NCBI RefSeq assembly: GCF_000739375.1
Contig: NZ_CP006704.1
Coordinates: 4,030,001 to 4,094,000 of the forward strand
Direction of reading: 5' to 3'
DNA length: 64,000 nt
Source: Comamonas testosteroni TK102
GTDB taxonomy: Bacteria > Pseudomonadota > Gammaproteobacteria > Burkholderiales > Burkholderiaceae_C
Positions 9,029 to 18,544 of the stretch are shown here, piece by piece; within the stretch, counting starts at the first letter, position 1; the number at the start of each line of letters is the position of its first letter. The translations under genes and the position numbers were made by a program. The notes under the pieces are model-generated. The model saw only the letters and a list, made by a program, of their open reading frames with translations. It made no database searches and was not told where the DNA came from.

Positions 9029-10501
9029 ATGCCCCCATCAGCGAATCGCCAATCACCTCCTATCCCCACATCGATGCGCCTGCTGGCATCAGCCGCCTTG
9101 CTGGCCGCTGTGGCTGCCTGCAGCACCAGCGTGCAGATGCTGCAGCCACAGGCGCAGGCCAGGCTGCCGGGCCTGTGGCCCCAGGCCTGGACGCAGCAGA
9201 ACAGCGCCGCAGCGCCGCTTGCCTGGCAGGACTTCTATGCAGACCCGGTATTGCAGCAGCTGATAGAAGCGGCTCTCGCCCACAATCAGGACCAGCGCCT
9301 GGCGCTGCTGCGCGTACAGGAGGCCCAGGCTGCCTACGGCATCCAGAGCGCGGCCAGGCTGCCAACCATCGGGCTTGGCAGCAGCCATGCCAGAGCACGC
9401 GTACCCGCCGACCTCAATGCCAGCGGCCGCTCCGTGGTTGCCGGCGATCAGGAGGTCTTTGTGGGCCTCAACAGCTGGGAGCTCGACCTCTGGGGCCGTG
9501 TCAAAAGCCTCAGCGATGCCGCCTTGGGCAACTATCTGGCGCTGGATGCCACGCAGCATGCCGTTCAATCCAGTCTCATCAAACAGGTGGCGCTGAACTA
9601 TCTGGCCCTGAGCAGCCTCGATGAGCGCCTGGCCCTGACCGAGCGCACGATTGCCAGCCGCGAGGAATCGCTGCGCATCTTCAAGCGGCGCACCGAGGTG
9701 GGTTCCACCTCGCGCTATGCGCTCACGCAGGTACAGACGCTGGTCCACCAGGCCAAGCTCATAGGCACTCAACTTGCGCAGCAGCGCGCGCTGCAGGCCA
9801 ATGCGCTGCAGCAGCTCACGGGTCTGGATGCAGAGCGCTTGCCGCAGCGGCTGTCCACACCGGTCAACCTCAAACCCGTTGCCGAAGGCCTGCCCTCGGC
9901 TCTGCTCACGCAGCGTCCCGACATCATTGCCGCCGAGTACGGCCTGCAGGCCGCCAAGGCCAATGTGGCCGCCGCGCGCGCAGCGTTCCTGCCCCGTATC
10001 GCGCTGACCGGCAGCTGGGGCACGGCCAGCGCCGAACTCGACGGCCTGTTCAAAGGCGGCAGTCGTGCCTGGCAGTTCGTCCCTTCGATCTCGCTGCCGA
10101 TCCTTGACGGCGGCCAGCGCCAGGCCAACCTGGATCTGCAGGCCGTGCGACAGAACATCGCGGTGGTCCAGTACGAGAAAACCATAGAGACGGCGATGCG
10201 CGAGGTGCTGGACGCACTGTCCAGCCGCAGCACGCTGGAGCAGCAGCAGCTGGTGCTGACCGAGCAGCGCGCAGCCCTCAAGGAGCGTGCCCGGCTGGCG
10301 CGGCTGCGCTATGACCAGGGAGCCTCGCCCTATCTCGATGTGCTGGATGCCGAACGCGACCTGCTGAGCGCAGAGCAGCAACTGGTCCAGGGCCGCGAAG
10401 CCCTGCTGTCCACCCAGGTCGCGCTCTACGCGGCCCTGGGCGGAGGCTACACCACCCAAGGCCAGAGCAGCGCCTCCGCCCCTGCCGCCCTCCAACCCTG
10501 A
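9029..10501 (+). CDS. Outer-membrane efflux lipoprotein, NodT/OprM family
   Basis: About 490 residues forming the outer-membrane channel of a tripartite exporter. Near the N-terminus is a lipoprotein signal with the lipobox AAVAAC, so the mature protein starts at Cys. Two outer-membrane-efflux repeats follow, with motifs such as [24 protein letters not shown] and [29 protein letters not shown] starts at 9029 (weak AGG) or 9074 are both possible, the latter giving a compact signal peptide. It is the first gene of the operon, and the HlyD gene begins 11 bases after its stop. Confidence 0.88.
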   Translation: MPPSANRQSPPIPTSMRLLASAALLAAVAACSTSVQMLQPQAQARLPGLWPQAWTQQNSAAAPLAWQDFYADPVLQQLIEAALAHNQDQRLALLRVQEAQAAYGIQSAARLPTIGLGSSHARARVPADLNASGRSVVAGDQEVFVGLNSWELDLWGRVKSLSDAALGNYLALDATQHAVQSSLIKQVALNYLALSSLDERLALTERTIASREESLRIFKRRTEVGSTSRYALTQVQTLVHQAKLIGTQLAQQRALQANALQQLTGLDAERLPQRLSTPVNLKPVAEGLPSALLTQRPDIIAAEYGLQAAKANVAAARAAFLPRIALTGSWGTASAELDGLFKGGSRAWQFVPSISLPILDGGQRQANLDLQAVRQNIAVVQYEKTIETAMREVLDALSSRSTLEQQQLVLTEQRAALKERARLARLRYDQGASPYLDVLDAERDLLSAEQQLVQGREALLSTQVALYAALGGGYTTQGQSSASAPAALQP

Positions 10502-10512
10502 TCTGCAAATCC

Positions 10513-11592
10513 ATGCCCATGAACAAGAAACTGACCCTCGCCGCGCTCATCGTTGCCGCAGCCGCCCTGGGTGCCTATGGCTGGCAGCAATGGCGCAGCG
10601 CCCAGGCTTCCGAAGGCCTGGTCAGCGGCAACGGCCGCATCGAGGCCACCGAGATCGACGTCGCCACCAAATACGCCGGCCGCATTGCCGAAGTCCTGGT
10701 GCAGGAAGGCGAGTTCGTCAAAGCCGGCCAGCCCCTGGCCCGCATGCAGATCGAGAGCCTGCAGGCTCAGCAGCGCGAAGCCATCGCCGGCCGCGAGCGC
10801 GCCTCTCATGCAGTGACCTCGGCACGCGCCGAAATCGCGCTGCGCGAAAGCCAGTATGCGGCCACCATCGCCACGGTTGCGCAACGCGAGGCAGAGCTGG
10901 ATGCAGCGCTGCGCCGCGTCAATCGCTCCGAAACACTGGCGCGCGAAGGTGCGTCCTCGGAGCAGGAGCTGGACGACGACCGGGCGCGCGTGCGTGGTGC
11001 CCGGGCCGCGCTCAAGGCCGCCAAGGCCCAGGCCACGGCCGCCAAGGCAGCCATCGACGCAGCCAAGGCCCAGAGCATCGGTGCGGAGTCGGCGGTGACG
11101 GCCGCCGCCGCCACCGTCCAGCGCATCGATGCCGACGTCAAGGACAGCGAACTCACCGCCCCGCGCGATGGCCGCGTGCAATACCGGCTGGCCCAACCCG
11201 GCGAGGTGATCGGCGCGGGCGGCAAGGTGCTCAATATGGTGGATGTCTCGGATGTCTACATCAGCTTCTTCCTGCCCGAGACCGTGGCTGGCCGCGTGGC
11301 CCTGGGTACCGAGGTGCGCATCGTGCTGGATGCGGCACCGCAATATGTGATCCCGGCCCAGGTGTCCTTTGTCGCCAGCACCGCCCAGTTCACGCCCAAG
11401 ACCGTGGAGACGGCCAGCGAAAGACAGAAGCTGATGTTCCGCGTCAAGGCCCGCATCGCCCCGGATCTGCTGCAAAAGCATTTGACACAGGTCAAGACAG
11501 GCCTGCCTGGCGTGGCCTGGATCAAGCTCGACAAGGAGCGCGAATGGCCGGCCCGACTGGAGCTGCGCACCGGCGACGCTTCGGCCTCGTGA
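10513..11592 (+). CDS. HlyD-family membrane fusion protein (YhiI-like)
   Basis: A 359-residue periplasmic adaptor with one N-terminal membrane anchor (about 7-25). A lipoyl half ([15 protein letters not shown], then [10 protein letters not shown]) leads into a long Ala-rich coiled-coil hairpin (about 75-200) and a returning lipoyl/beta-barrel part. It should bridge the ABC pump and the outer-membrane channel. Gene order (OMF, HlyD, RbbA-like, YhhJ-like) matches the E. coli yhiI-rbbA-yhhJ set plus a channel gene. Its stop overlaps an in-frame GTG of the next gene, suggesting translational coupling. Confidence 0.88.
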   Translation: MPMNKKLTLAALIVAAAALGAYGWQQWRSAQASEGLVSGNGRIEATEIDVATKYAGRIAEVLVQEGEFVKAGQPLARMQIESLQAQQREAIAGRERASHAVTSARAEIALRESQYAATIATVAQREAELDAALRRVNRSETLAREGASSEQELDDDRARVRGARAALKAAKAQATAAKAAIDAAKAQSIGAESAVTAAAATVQRIDADVKDSELTAPRDGRVQYRLAQPGEVIGAGGKVLNMVDVSDVYISFFLPETVAGRVALGTEVRIVLDAAPQYVIPAQVSFVASTAQFTPKTVETASERQKLMFRVKARIAPDLLQKHLTQVKTGLPGVAWIKLDKEREWPARLELRTGDASAS

Positions 11593-11612
11593 ATACCGGG
11601 ACCCGGTTTGCC

Positions 11613-14402
11613 ATGACCCAGCATGTAGCCACCTTGCGTGAAGTGACGCTCGCCTACGGCAAGACGCAGGCGCTGCGCGGCCTGAGCCTGGAAATTCCGG
11701 CAGGCTTCATGGTCGGCCTGATCGGCCCCGACGGCGTGGGCAAGTCCAGCCTGCTGTCGCTGATTGCGGGAGCGCGCGCGCTGCAAGGCGGCGAGATACA
11801 GGCGCTGGGTGGCGATATGCGCAGCAAAAAGCACCGCGATGCAGTCTGCCCGCGCATTGCCTACATGCCTCAGGGCCTGGGCAAGAACCTCTACCCCACG
11901 CTGTCGGTGGAAGAGAATCTGCAGTTCTTCGGGCGCCTTTTCGGGCATGACGCGGCCGAGCGCCGGGCGCGCATCGACGATCTGACCCAGAGCACCGGAC
12001 TGCAGAAATTCCTCTCCCGCCCAGCGGGCAAGCTCTCGGGCGGCATGAAGCAGAAGCTGGCGCTGTGCTGCGCCCTGATCCACGACCCCGACCTGCTGAT
12101 TCTCGACGAGCCCACGACCGGCGTGGACCCGCTGGCGCGCGCGCAGTTCTGGGATCTGATCAACCGCATCCGTGGCCAGCGCCCGCAGATGAGCGTGATC
12201 GTGGCCACAGCCTATATGGACGAGGCCCAGCGCTTCGACTGGCTGGCCGCCATGGATGACGGCCGGATTCTGGCCACCGGCACGCCCGCCGAGCTGCTGG
12301 CACGCACCGGCATGCCGGCGCTGGAGGCCGCCTTCATCGCCCTGCTGCCCGAGGAGAAAAAACGCGGCCATGCCGCCGTGGTGATCCCGCCGCTGCAGAC
12401 CCGCGATGACGACATCGCCATCGAGGCGCGCGATCTCACCATGCGCTTTGGCGATTTCGTGGCCGTGGACCATGTGAACTTCCGCATCCGGCGCGGCGAG
12501 ATCTTCGGCTTTCTGGGCTCCAACGGCTGCGGCAAGTCGACCACCATGAAGATGCTGACCGGGCTGCTGCCCGCCAGCGAGGGAGATGCCTGGCTGTTCG
12601 GCAAGAGGCTCGATCCGCATGATGTGGCCACGCGCCAGCGAGTGGGCTACATGTCCCAGGCCTTTTCGCTCTACGGCGAGCTGACCGTGCTGCAGAACCT
12701 GGTGCTGCACGCCGAACTCTTCCATGTGGACGCGGCCCAGATCCCCGCGCGGGTCGAGGAGATGATCACCCGCTTCGGCCTCACCGAGGTGCGCGAGACC
12801 CTGCCCGGCAATATGCCGCTGGGCATGCGCCAGCGCCTGTCGCTGGCCGTGGCCATGGTGCACAAGCCGGAGCTGCTGATTCTCGACGAGCCCACCTCGG
12901 GCGTGGACCCCGTGGCGCGCGACCAGTTCTGGCGCCTGCTGATCGAGCTCTCGCGCCGCGACCGCGTGACCATCTTCATCTCCACGCACTTCATGAACGA
13001 GGCCGAGCGCTGCGACCGCATGTCCATGATGCATGCGGGCAAGGTGCTGGACAGCGACCGGCCGGCAGCCCTGACCGCCAAGCGCGGTGCGGCCACACTG
13101 GAAGAGGCCTTCATCGGCTATCTGGTGGAGGCCTCGGGCGAGGCCGCACCCGTGCTCGATATCAAAAAAGAAGCTACTACCGCTCGCTCTGCTTCATTTT
13201 CAGACTTAAATCATGCTGAATCCCAAGTGGATGACGCGCAAAAAGCTCCTTTTTCAGAAGCACATTTCAGCGGCCCCGGCTTCAGCCTGCAACGCCTGTG
13301 GAGCTATCTGTGGCGCGAGTCGCTGGAGCTGCAGCGCGATCCCGTGCGCGCCACGCTGGCCCTGGTGGGTTCGCTGGTGCTGATGGTGGTGATCGGCTTC
13401 GGCATCAGCATGGACGTCGAAGACCTGCGTTTCGCGGTGCTGGACCGCGACCAGAGCACCATCAGCCAGAACTATGTGAACAATCTCGCGGGCTCGCGCT
13501 ATTTCATTGAAATGCCTGCCATCCGGGACTACGCCGACCTGGACCGGCGCATGAAAAGCGGCGAGCTGGCACTGGCCATCGAGATTCCACCCGGTTTTGG
13601 CCGTGATGTGCTGCGCGGCTCGAAAGTAGCCGTGGGCGCCTGGTTCGACGGCGCCATGCCCCAGCGCGGCGAGACCGTCAAAGGCTATGTCCAGGCCATG
13701 CACCAGCTCTGGCTGGCGCAGCAGGCACGCGAGCGCCTGGGCGTGCAGCTGGCCAGCCAGGTCAGCCTGGAGACCCGCTTTCGCTACAACCCTGATGTGA
13801 AAAGCCTGCCCGCCATGGTGCCGGCCGTGATTCCGCTGCTGCTGATGATGCTGCCGGCCATGCTCACGGCCCTGGCCGTGGTGCGCGAAAAAGAGCTGGG
13901 CTCCATCGTGAACCTGTACGTCACCCCCGTGACCCGCACCGAGTTTCTGCTGGGCAAGCAGCTGCCCTATGTGGTGCTGGCCATGCTGAACTTCTTTCTG
14001 ATGTGCGCCATGGCGGTCTTCGTCTTCGGCGTGCCCATGACCGGCAGCTTCCCGCTGCTCGTCTTGGCCGCCCTGCTCTTCAGCGTCATTGCCACGGGCA
14101 TGGGCCTGCTGGCCTCGGCCGTCACCAGCAGCCAGATTGCCGCCATGTTCTTTGCCATGCTGGGCACGCTGATTCCGGCCACGCAGTTCTCGGGGCTGAC
14201 CGACCCGGTGTCCTCGCTGGAAGGCGCCGGCCGCTGGATCGGCGAGATCTATCCGGCCACCTATATGTTCGCCATCAGCCGCGGCGTCTTCAACAAGGCG
14301 CTGGGCCTGCACGATCTGGCACCGACCTTGCTGCCGCTGCTGATCGCCGTTCCCGTGATCATGGGCATCGCCATCTGGGCCCTGCCCAAGCAGGAGAAGT
14401 GA
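11613..14402 (+). CDS. RbbA-like ABC transporter: two ATPase domains fused to an ABC-2 permease
   Basis: About 929 residues. ATPase domain 1 has Walker [10 protein letters not shown] (38-46), signature LSGGMKQK (141-148) and Walker [11 protein letters not shown]. ATPase domain 2 has GSNGCGKST (302-310), the degenerate signature PLGMRQRLS typical of RbbA, and [10 protein letters not shown]. The C-terminus is an ABC-2 type permease from about 565. A start at GTG 11589 overlapping the hlyD stop is also possible. Residues 516-553 (about 13158-13270) form an AT-richer linker that resembles a small repeat. Whether it is ribosome-associated like E. coli RbbA or purely an exporter cannot be told. Confidence 0.88.
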   Translation: MTQHVATLREVTLAYGKTQALRGLSLEIPAGFMVGLIGPDGVGKSSLLSLIAGARALQGGEIQALGGDMRSKKHRDAVCPRIAYMPQGLGKNLYPTLSVEENLQFFGRLFGHDAAERRARIDDLTQSTGLQKFLSRPAGKLSGGMKQKLALCCALIHDPDLLILDEPTTGVDPLARAQFWDLINRIRGQRPQMSVIVATAYMDEAQRFDWLAAMDDGRILATGTPAELLARTGMPALEAAFIALLPEEKKRGHAAVVIPPLQTRDDDIAIEARDLTMRFGDFVAVDHVNFRIRRGEIFGFLGSNGCGKSTTMKMLTGLLPASEGDAWLFGKRLDPHDVATRQRVGYMSQAFSLYGELTVLQNLVLHAELFHVDAAQIPARVEEMITRFGLTEVRETLPGNMPLGMRQRLSLAVAMVHKPELLILDEPTSGVDPVARDQFWRLLIELSRRDRVTIFISTHFMNEAERCDRMSMMHAGKVLDSDRPAALTAKRGAATLEEAFIGYLVEASGEAAPVLDIKKEATTARSASFSDLNHAESQVDDAQKAPFSEAHFSGPGFSLQRLWSYLWRESLELQRDPVRATLALVGSLVLMVVIGFGISMDVEDLRFAVLDRDQSTISQNYVNNLAGSRYFIEMPAIRDYADLDRRMKSGELALAIEIPPGFGRDVLRGSKVAVGAWFDGAMPQRGETVKGYVQAMHQLWLAQQARERLGVQLASQVSLETRFRYNPDVKSLPAMVPAVIPLLLMMLPAMLTALAVVREKELGSIVNLYVTPVTRTEFLLGKQLPYVVLAMLNFFLMCAMAVFVFGVPMTGSFPLLVLAALLFSVIATGMGLLASAVTSSQIAAMFFAMLGTLIPATQFSGLTDPVSSLEGAGRWIGEIYPATYMFAISRGVFNKALGLHDLAPTLLPLLIAVPVIMGIAIWALPKQEK
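13158..13258. repeat. AT-richer repeat-like insert in the RbbA-like linker
   Basis: Begins with AAAAAAGAAGCT and ends with AAAAGCTCCTTTTT, so its ends are roughly inverted. The ends and the CATGCTGA core recur at 36053-36152. It keeps the reading frame and encodes a polar linker. Confidence 0.5.
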
Positions 14403-14407
14403 TGAAG

Positions 14408-14493
14408 CTCCCCCTGAGCTGCTGCGCAGCTTCCCCCTCTCTCGCTAACGCGGGAGGGGGACGACAGCCTCGCTGCGGGGCGGCCCTTGCTCG
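14408..14493 (+). repeat. GC-rich dispersed repeat, copy 1
   Basis: Lies between the two permease genes. It has CCCCTGAG, a CTGCGCAG palindrome, TTCCCCCTCTCTC, then GGGAGGGGGACGA and a CTCGCTGCGGGGCGGCCCTTGC-like end. The same order of blocks recurs inverted at 46651-46743. Confidence 0.7.
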
Positions 14494-14558
14494 CTGTCCT
14501 GGCGGTAGGCCAGCGCCAGTTTCAGCAGCAGCCCTCGTTTTCGTCATGGAGACACACC

Positions 14559-15686
14559 ATGTGGCATAGCCTGAAGAACATCTGGCGCCTGGGCATCAAG
14601 GAGCTGTGGAGCCTGTGGCGCGATCCCGTGATGCTGGTGCTCATCGTCTATACCTTCACGGCCTCGGTGTACACGGCGGCCACGGCCATGCCCGATACGC
14701 TGCACAAGGCGCCGATCGCCATCGTCGACGAAGACCAGTCACCGCTGTCGGCACGCATCGCCTCGGCCTTCTACCCGCCTCAGTTCATGCCGCCGCAGAT
14801 GGTTGATTTCAGCCATGTGGACCCCGGGCTGGATGCGGGCGACTTCACCTTCTCGCTGACCATTCCTCCCAACTTCCAGCGCGACGTGCTGGCCGGCAAA
14901 AAGGCCGAGCTGCAGCTGAACGTGGATGCCACCCGCATGAGCCAGGCCTTCTCGGGCAGCGGCTATGTGCAGCAGATCGTGCTAGCCGAGATCAACGAGT
15001 TCGTCCAGCGTTACCGGGGCGCGAGCGCCCTGCCCGTGGATCTGGAGCTACGCGCGCGCTTCAACCCCGGGCTGGACAAGATCTGGTTCGGCGGACTGAT
15101 GCAGATCATCAACAACGTCACCATGCTCTCCATCATCCTCACGGGAGCGGCGCTGATCCGCGAGCGCGAGCACGGCACCATCGAGCACCTGCTGGTCATG
15201 CCGGTAACGCCCACCGAGATCATGCTGGCCAAGGTCTGGTCCATGGGCGCCGTGGTGCTGCTGGCGGCTGCCGTCTCGCTCAATCTGGTCGTGCGCGGCG
15301 CACTCAAGGTGCCCATAGAAGGCAGTCTGCTGCTGTTCATGGCAGGCTCGGCCCTGTGCCTGTTCGCCACCACGGCCATGGGCATCTTTCTGGCCACCGT
15401 GGCGCGCAGCATGCCGCAGTTCGGTCTGCTGATGGTGTTGACGCTGCTGCCGCTGCAGCTGCTGTCGGGCGGAATGACGCCACGCGAGTCCATGCCCCAA
15501 CTGGTGCAGGACGTGATGCTGTTCGCCCCCACCACGCATTTTGTGGAGCTTGGTCAGGCGATTCTGTATCGCGGTGCCGGCATAGAAACCGTGTGGAAGC
15601 CCTTCCTGTGGCTGGCGGGCATAGGCGCCGTGCTGTTCTGGCTGTCGCTGATGCGGTTCAGAAAAACCTTGTCCAGCATGGCCTGA
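14559..15686 (+). CDS. ABC-2 type permease (YhhJ-like)
   Basis: A 375-residue inner-membrane subunit, close in length to E. coli YhhJ (374). It has one N-terminal transmembrane helix, a large periplasmic domain (about 45-175), then five or six helices. The family motif REREHGTIEHLLVMPVTPTEI is split around 208-230. The ATG at 14559 has a GGAG site 7 bases upstream. It completes the export operon, and the dispersed GC-rich repeat sits in the 156-bp gap before it. Confidence 0.88.
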   Translation: MWHSLKNIWRLGIKELWSLWRDPVMLVLIVYTFTASVYTAATAMPDTLHKAPIAIVDEDQSPLSARIASAFYPPQFMPPQMVDFSHVDPGLDAGDFTFSLTIPPNFQRDVLAGKKAELQLNVDATRMSQAFSGSGYVQQIVLAEINEFVQRYRGASALPVDLELRARFNPGLDKIWFGGLMQIINNVTMLSIILTGAALIREREHGTIEHLLVMPVTPTEIMLAKVWSMGAVVLLAAAVSLNLVVRGALKVPIEGSLLLFMAGSALCLFATTAMGIFLATVARSMPQFGLLMVLTLLPLQLLSGGMTPRESMPQLVQDVMLFAPTTHFVELGQAILYRGAGIETVWKPFLWLAGIGAVLFWLSLMRFRKTLSSMA

Positions 15687-15803
15687 TATCGTCCTCATGC
15701 CGCCATCCAGCGGCCTGCCACGCCAGCAACAAGGCGCAAACCGCCTGCATAAGCCAAAGATCTATCCAGTTCCAGTTCCAGCTCTAGCCCCAGGATTTCG
15801 CCC

Positions 15804-16052
15804 ATGCCATTCACCACCGAAGAACGACAATCGCTGCTTGCACTCAAGGGCGTGGGCCCCACAGTGCTGAGCCGGCTCGAATCCCTGGGCTATGGCTCGT
15901 TCGCGCATTTGCGTGAGGCCAATGCCCTGGACATCGTCGCCAAGGCCTCTGCGCTCACGGGCTCCAGCTGCTGGAAGAACAGCCCGCAGGCACGCGCCGC
16001 CATCCAGGCCACCATCGACGCAGCCAGGCGGCAGGCAGTGCAGGAGGGCTAA
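15804..16052 (+). CDS. Small helix-hairpin-helix protein
   Basis: An 82-residue protein. ALKGVGPTVLSRLESLG is a helix-hairpin-helix motif (13-29), and the remainder is helical. Such motifs bind DNA non-specifically, and the family resembles short stand-alone HhH proteins. No catalytic domain is visible. It sits between the export operon and ackA, with 117 and 87 bases on either side. Confidence 0.65.
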   Translation: MPFTTEERQSLLALKGVGPTVLSRLESLGYGSFAHLREANALDIVAKASALTGSSCWKNSPQARAAIQATIDAARRQAVQEG

Positions 16053-16139
16053 GCACTCGCCGGAACCCGCGCTGTCCCCGGCCTGCGCCCTCACGCATAT
16101 CTCTGCAGCAGCGCAGGCCTGAGCGGCAGCCGGCCTATC

Positions 16140-17345
16140 TCAAGAAGACGGTTGCACGCCAAGAATGCACAGCGTATCGCGGGCAGCCACCCACTCCTCG
16201 TTGGTGGGCTCCACGCCCACCAGCACCCGGCTGCCGGCCGCTGAGATCACGGGCGCATGCGCCGCATTGGCCCGGGCATCGAGTTCCAGACCCAGCCAGG
16301 CCAGATCGGTGCAGACGCGGGCACGAATCTCCTCGCTGTGCTCGCCTATGCCTGCCGTGAAGACCAGCATGTCCAGGCCGCCCAGTGCCGCAGCCAGCGA
16401 ACCGATCTCACGCACGATGCGGCGCACAAAGAGTTCCAGCGCAATGCGTGCGCGCTCGCCGGCCTCGCCCGGCTCCTCGATATGGCGCAGGATCACGCGC
16501 GGCTCGGACGAGATGCCCGATACGCCCAGCAGCCCCGAGTCGTGATAGAGCAGACGCCCCACCTCTTGAAGCGTCAGTTTCTCGATCTCCATCAGATAGA
16601 GCACGGCCCCCGGGTCCAGCGCACCGGTACGGGTGCCCATCATCAATCCGTCCAGAGCCGAGAAGCCCATGGTGGTCGCCATGCTCTGCAGCTGCTGCAT
16701 GCCGCAGAGGCTGGCGCCGCTGCCCAGATGGGCGACGATGGTTCGCCCCCTGGCCCTGTCGCCATGACGCTCGGCCAGCGCGGTCGCCATATAGGCATAC
16801 GAGAGCCCGTGAAAGCCATAGCGGCGCACGCCGCGCTGCCACCATTCGTATGGCAGCGGCAATATCTGCTCCACCTTGGGCAGGCTGTGATGAAAGCCGG
16901 TATCGAAGCAGGCGATCTGCACGATATCGGGTCGCTCGCGCAGCAGGATCTCTATGGCCTCCAGCGCAAACGGCTGGTGCAGCGGTGCCAGCGGCACATA
17001 GCTGCGCAAGTCCAGCAACACGCCTGCATCGATGCGGGTGGACTCGAAATACTTGCTGCCGCCATGCACCACCCGGTGAGCGATCGCGGCCACGGGCCGG
17101 TCCTCCAGCCGCGCCGTGATGCGCTCCCGGATGATGCGCAGCGCATCGCGATAGGGGTGCTCGGCGCCCAGTCCGATGGCAAAGGGCGGGATGCCGGTTT
17201 CGCCGAAGTCGGGAGCGGGCCCGCCAATGCCCTGCACCTTGCCGTTCCACAGGGGTTTGCGCGGCAGCGGCCTGGCGGCCTCGAAGACGGCGAACTTGAT
17301 GCTCGAGGAGCCACAGTTCAGGACGATGATGACGGAATTGCTCAT
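16140..17345 (-). CDS. ackA: Acetate (acyl) kinase
   Basis: A 401-residue enzyme interconverting acetate + ATP and acetyl phosphate + ADP. Visible are N10 and SSS (13-15), AHRVVHGG with Arg91, FDTGFHH with Asp148, YGFHGLS with His179, HLGSG (206-210), TRTG with Arg239, and GIGEHS (332-337). Key residues are intact. The ATG at 17345 is the first conserved start; the longer open frame upstream is not conserved. It is last in the leftward PHA cluster, 71 bases after pta, so it may act on acyl phosphates from PHA turnover. Confidence 0.93.
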   Translation of the reverse strand: MSNSVIIVLNCGSSSIKFAVFEAARPLPRKPLWNGKVQGIGGPAPDFGETGIPPFAIGLGAEHPYRDALRIIRERITARLEDRPVAAIAHRVVHGGSKYFESTRIDAGVLLDLRSYVPLAPLHQPFALEAIEILLRERPDIVQIACFDTGFHHSLPKVEQILPLPYEWWQRGVRRYGFHGLSYAYMATALAERHGDRARGRTIVAHLGSGASLCGMQQLQSMATTMGFSALDGLMMGTRTGALDPGAVLYLMEIEKLTLQEVGRLLYHDSGLLGVSGISSEPRVILRHIEEPGEAGERARIALELFVRRIVREIGSLAAALGGLDMLVFTAGIGEHSEEIRARVCTDLAWLGLELDARANAAHAPVISAAGSRVLVGVEPTNEEWVAARDTLCILGVQPSS

Positions 17346-17416
17346 GGCAGTACCTTTGTCTGCCGACAGGGCACAGACTGCAGCAACGGCCAGCCTGGCG
17401 CCATCGACCATGCTTT

Positions 17417-18544
17417 TCAGGGCGGCGTCTGCCGGTAGTGATGTGCGAGCAGCAGCGCAATCGCGCAGGATGCAATGCGGGATTCGCGCGAATCGGCGCG
17501 GCTGGTCAGCACGATGGGCACCTTGGCTCCGAGCACGATGCCTGCGCTGGCGGCGCCGCCCAGGTACATCAGCTGCTTGGCCAGCATATTGCCGCTTTCC
17601 AGATCGGGCACCAGCAGGATGTCGGCCTGACCGGCCACGGGCGACGTGATGCCCTTGGTGCGTGCGGCCTCGATGGAGACCGCATTGTCGAAAGCCAGCG
17701 GGCCGTCCAGCACGCCCCCGGTGATCTGGCCCCGGTCGGCCATCTTGCACAGCGCGGCCGCATCCAGGGTTGCGGGCATGCTGGGGTTGACCGTCTCGAC
17801 GGCAGCGAGGATGGCCAGCTTGGGCCTGGCCACGCCCAGGACCTGCGCGAGCTCGATGGCATTGCGTGCGATATCGGCCTTCTGCAAGAGATCGGGGGCC
17901 AGATTGATGGCCGCGTCGGTGACGATGAAGGGGCGTGGATAGCTGGCCGTCTGCAGCACAAAGCAATGGCTGACACGCCTCTTGGTGCGCAGCCCGGCAC
18001 TGCCGGCAACGACAGCTGCCATCAGCTCGTCGGTGTGCAGACTGCCTTTCATCAAGCCCTCCAACTCGCCGCTGGCGGCAAGCCTGGCGCCATGCTCGGC
18101 AGCGGCGTGGCTGTGCGGCACGTCCTCGATGCGCAGGCCCTGCAGCTCGAACCCCTGCGCCAGCGCAATCGCCTCCAGCCTGGCGCGCGGAGCGATCAGG
18201 ACCGGCTCGATCAGCCCCAGCCGATGCGCGTCGAGCGCCGCGGACAGACTGATCGCATCGCAGGGATGAACCACGCCCATGCGCACCGGCGGCAGCTCCT
18301 TGACGGCCGCCAGCAGCCGGATCAGGCCATGATGGGTGGCCACGTCCAGCGGCTGCTCCGCCCCGCCCGAAGACAGGTCGGTCGCCGGAGGTGACGCTGT
18401 GGTGAAAGCCTGGGCCTGTGCCTCGCGGGCGCAGCGCAGGGTCAACGTGCTCGCATCACGGGCGGCAACGGTGACATGCAGGCTGTCGCCGACAGCCAGG
18501 CCCTCGAACGGCTCCCGCATCCCCTCTGGACTCGATTGACTCAT
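17417..18544 (-). CDS. Phosphate acetyl/butyryltransferase
   Basis: A 375-residue protein. The PTA/PTB acyltransferase domain starts near residue 70 (LAAVKELPPVRMGVVHPCD) and runs to the end (AGQADILLVPDLESGNMLAKQLMYL, then GAKVPIVLTSRADS, here listed as two blocks). It swaps CoA for phosphate on acetyl- or short acyl-CoA. The first 50 residues (FEGLAVGDS...) look like the start of the MaoC hydratase domain found in longer bifunctional relatives, so this version seems cut down. Its ATG overlaps the DUF3141 stop by 4 bases (ATGA), which suggests coupling. Confidence 0.85.
   Translation of the reverse strand: MSQSSPEGMREPFEGLAVGDSLHVTVAARDASTLTLRCAREAQAQAFTTASPPATDLSSGGAEQPLDVATHHGLIRLLAAVKELPPVRMGVVHPCDAISLSAALDAHRLGLIEPVLIAPRARLEAIALAQGFELQGLRIEDVPHSHAAAEHGARLAASGELEGLMKGSLHTDELMAAVVAGSAGLRTKRRVSHCFVLQTASYPRPFIVTDAAINLAPDLLQKADIARNAIELAQVLGVARPKLAILAAVETVNPSMPATLDAAALCKMADRGQITGGVLDGPLAFDNAVSIEAARTKGITSPVAGQADILLVPDLESGNMLAKQLMYLGGAASAGIVLGAKVPIVLTSRADSRESRIASCAIALLLAHHYRQTPP

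Noticed and set aside
9060..10495. Frames opposite the outer-membrane factor gene
   Set aside because: Long antisense frames typical of high-GC coding DNA, no domains.
10590..11612. Upstream extension of the RbbA-like frame by 341 codons
   Set aside because: It lies over the hlyD gene in another frame and is Arg/Gly-rich; the real protein starts at 11589 or 11613.
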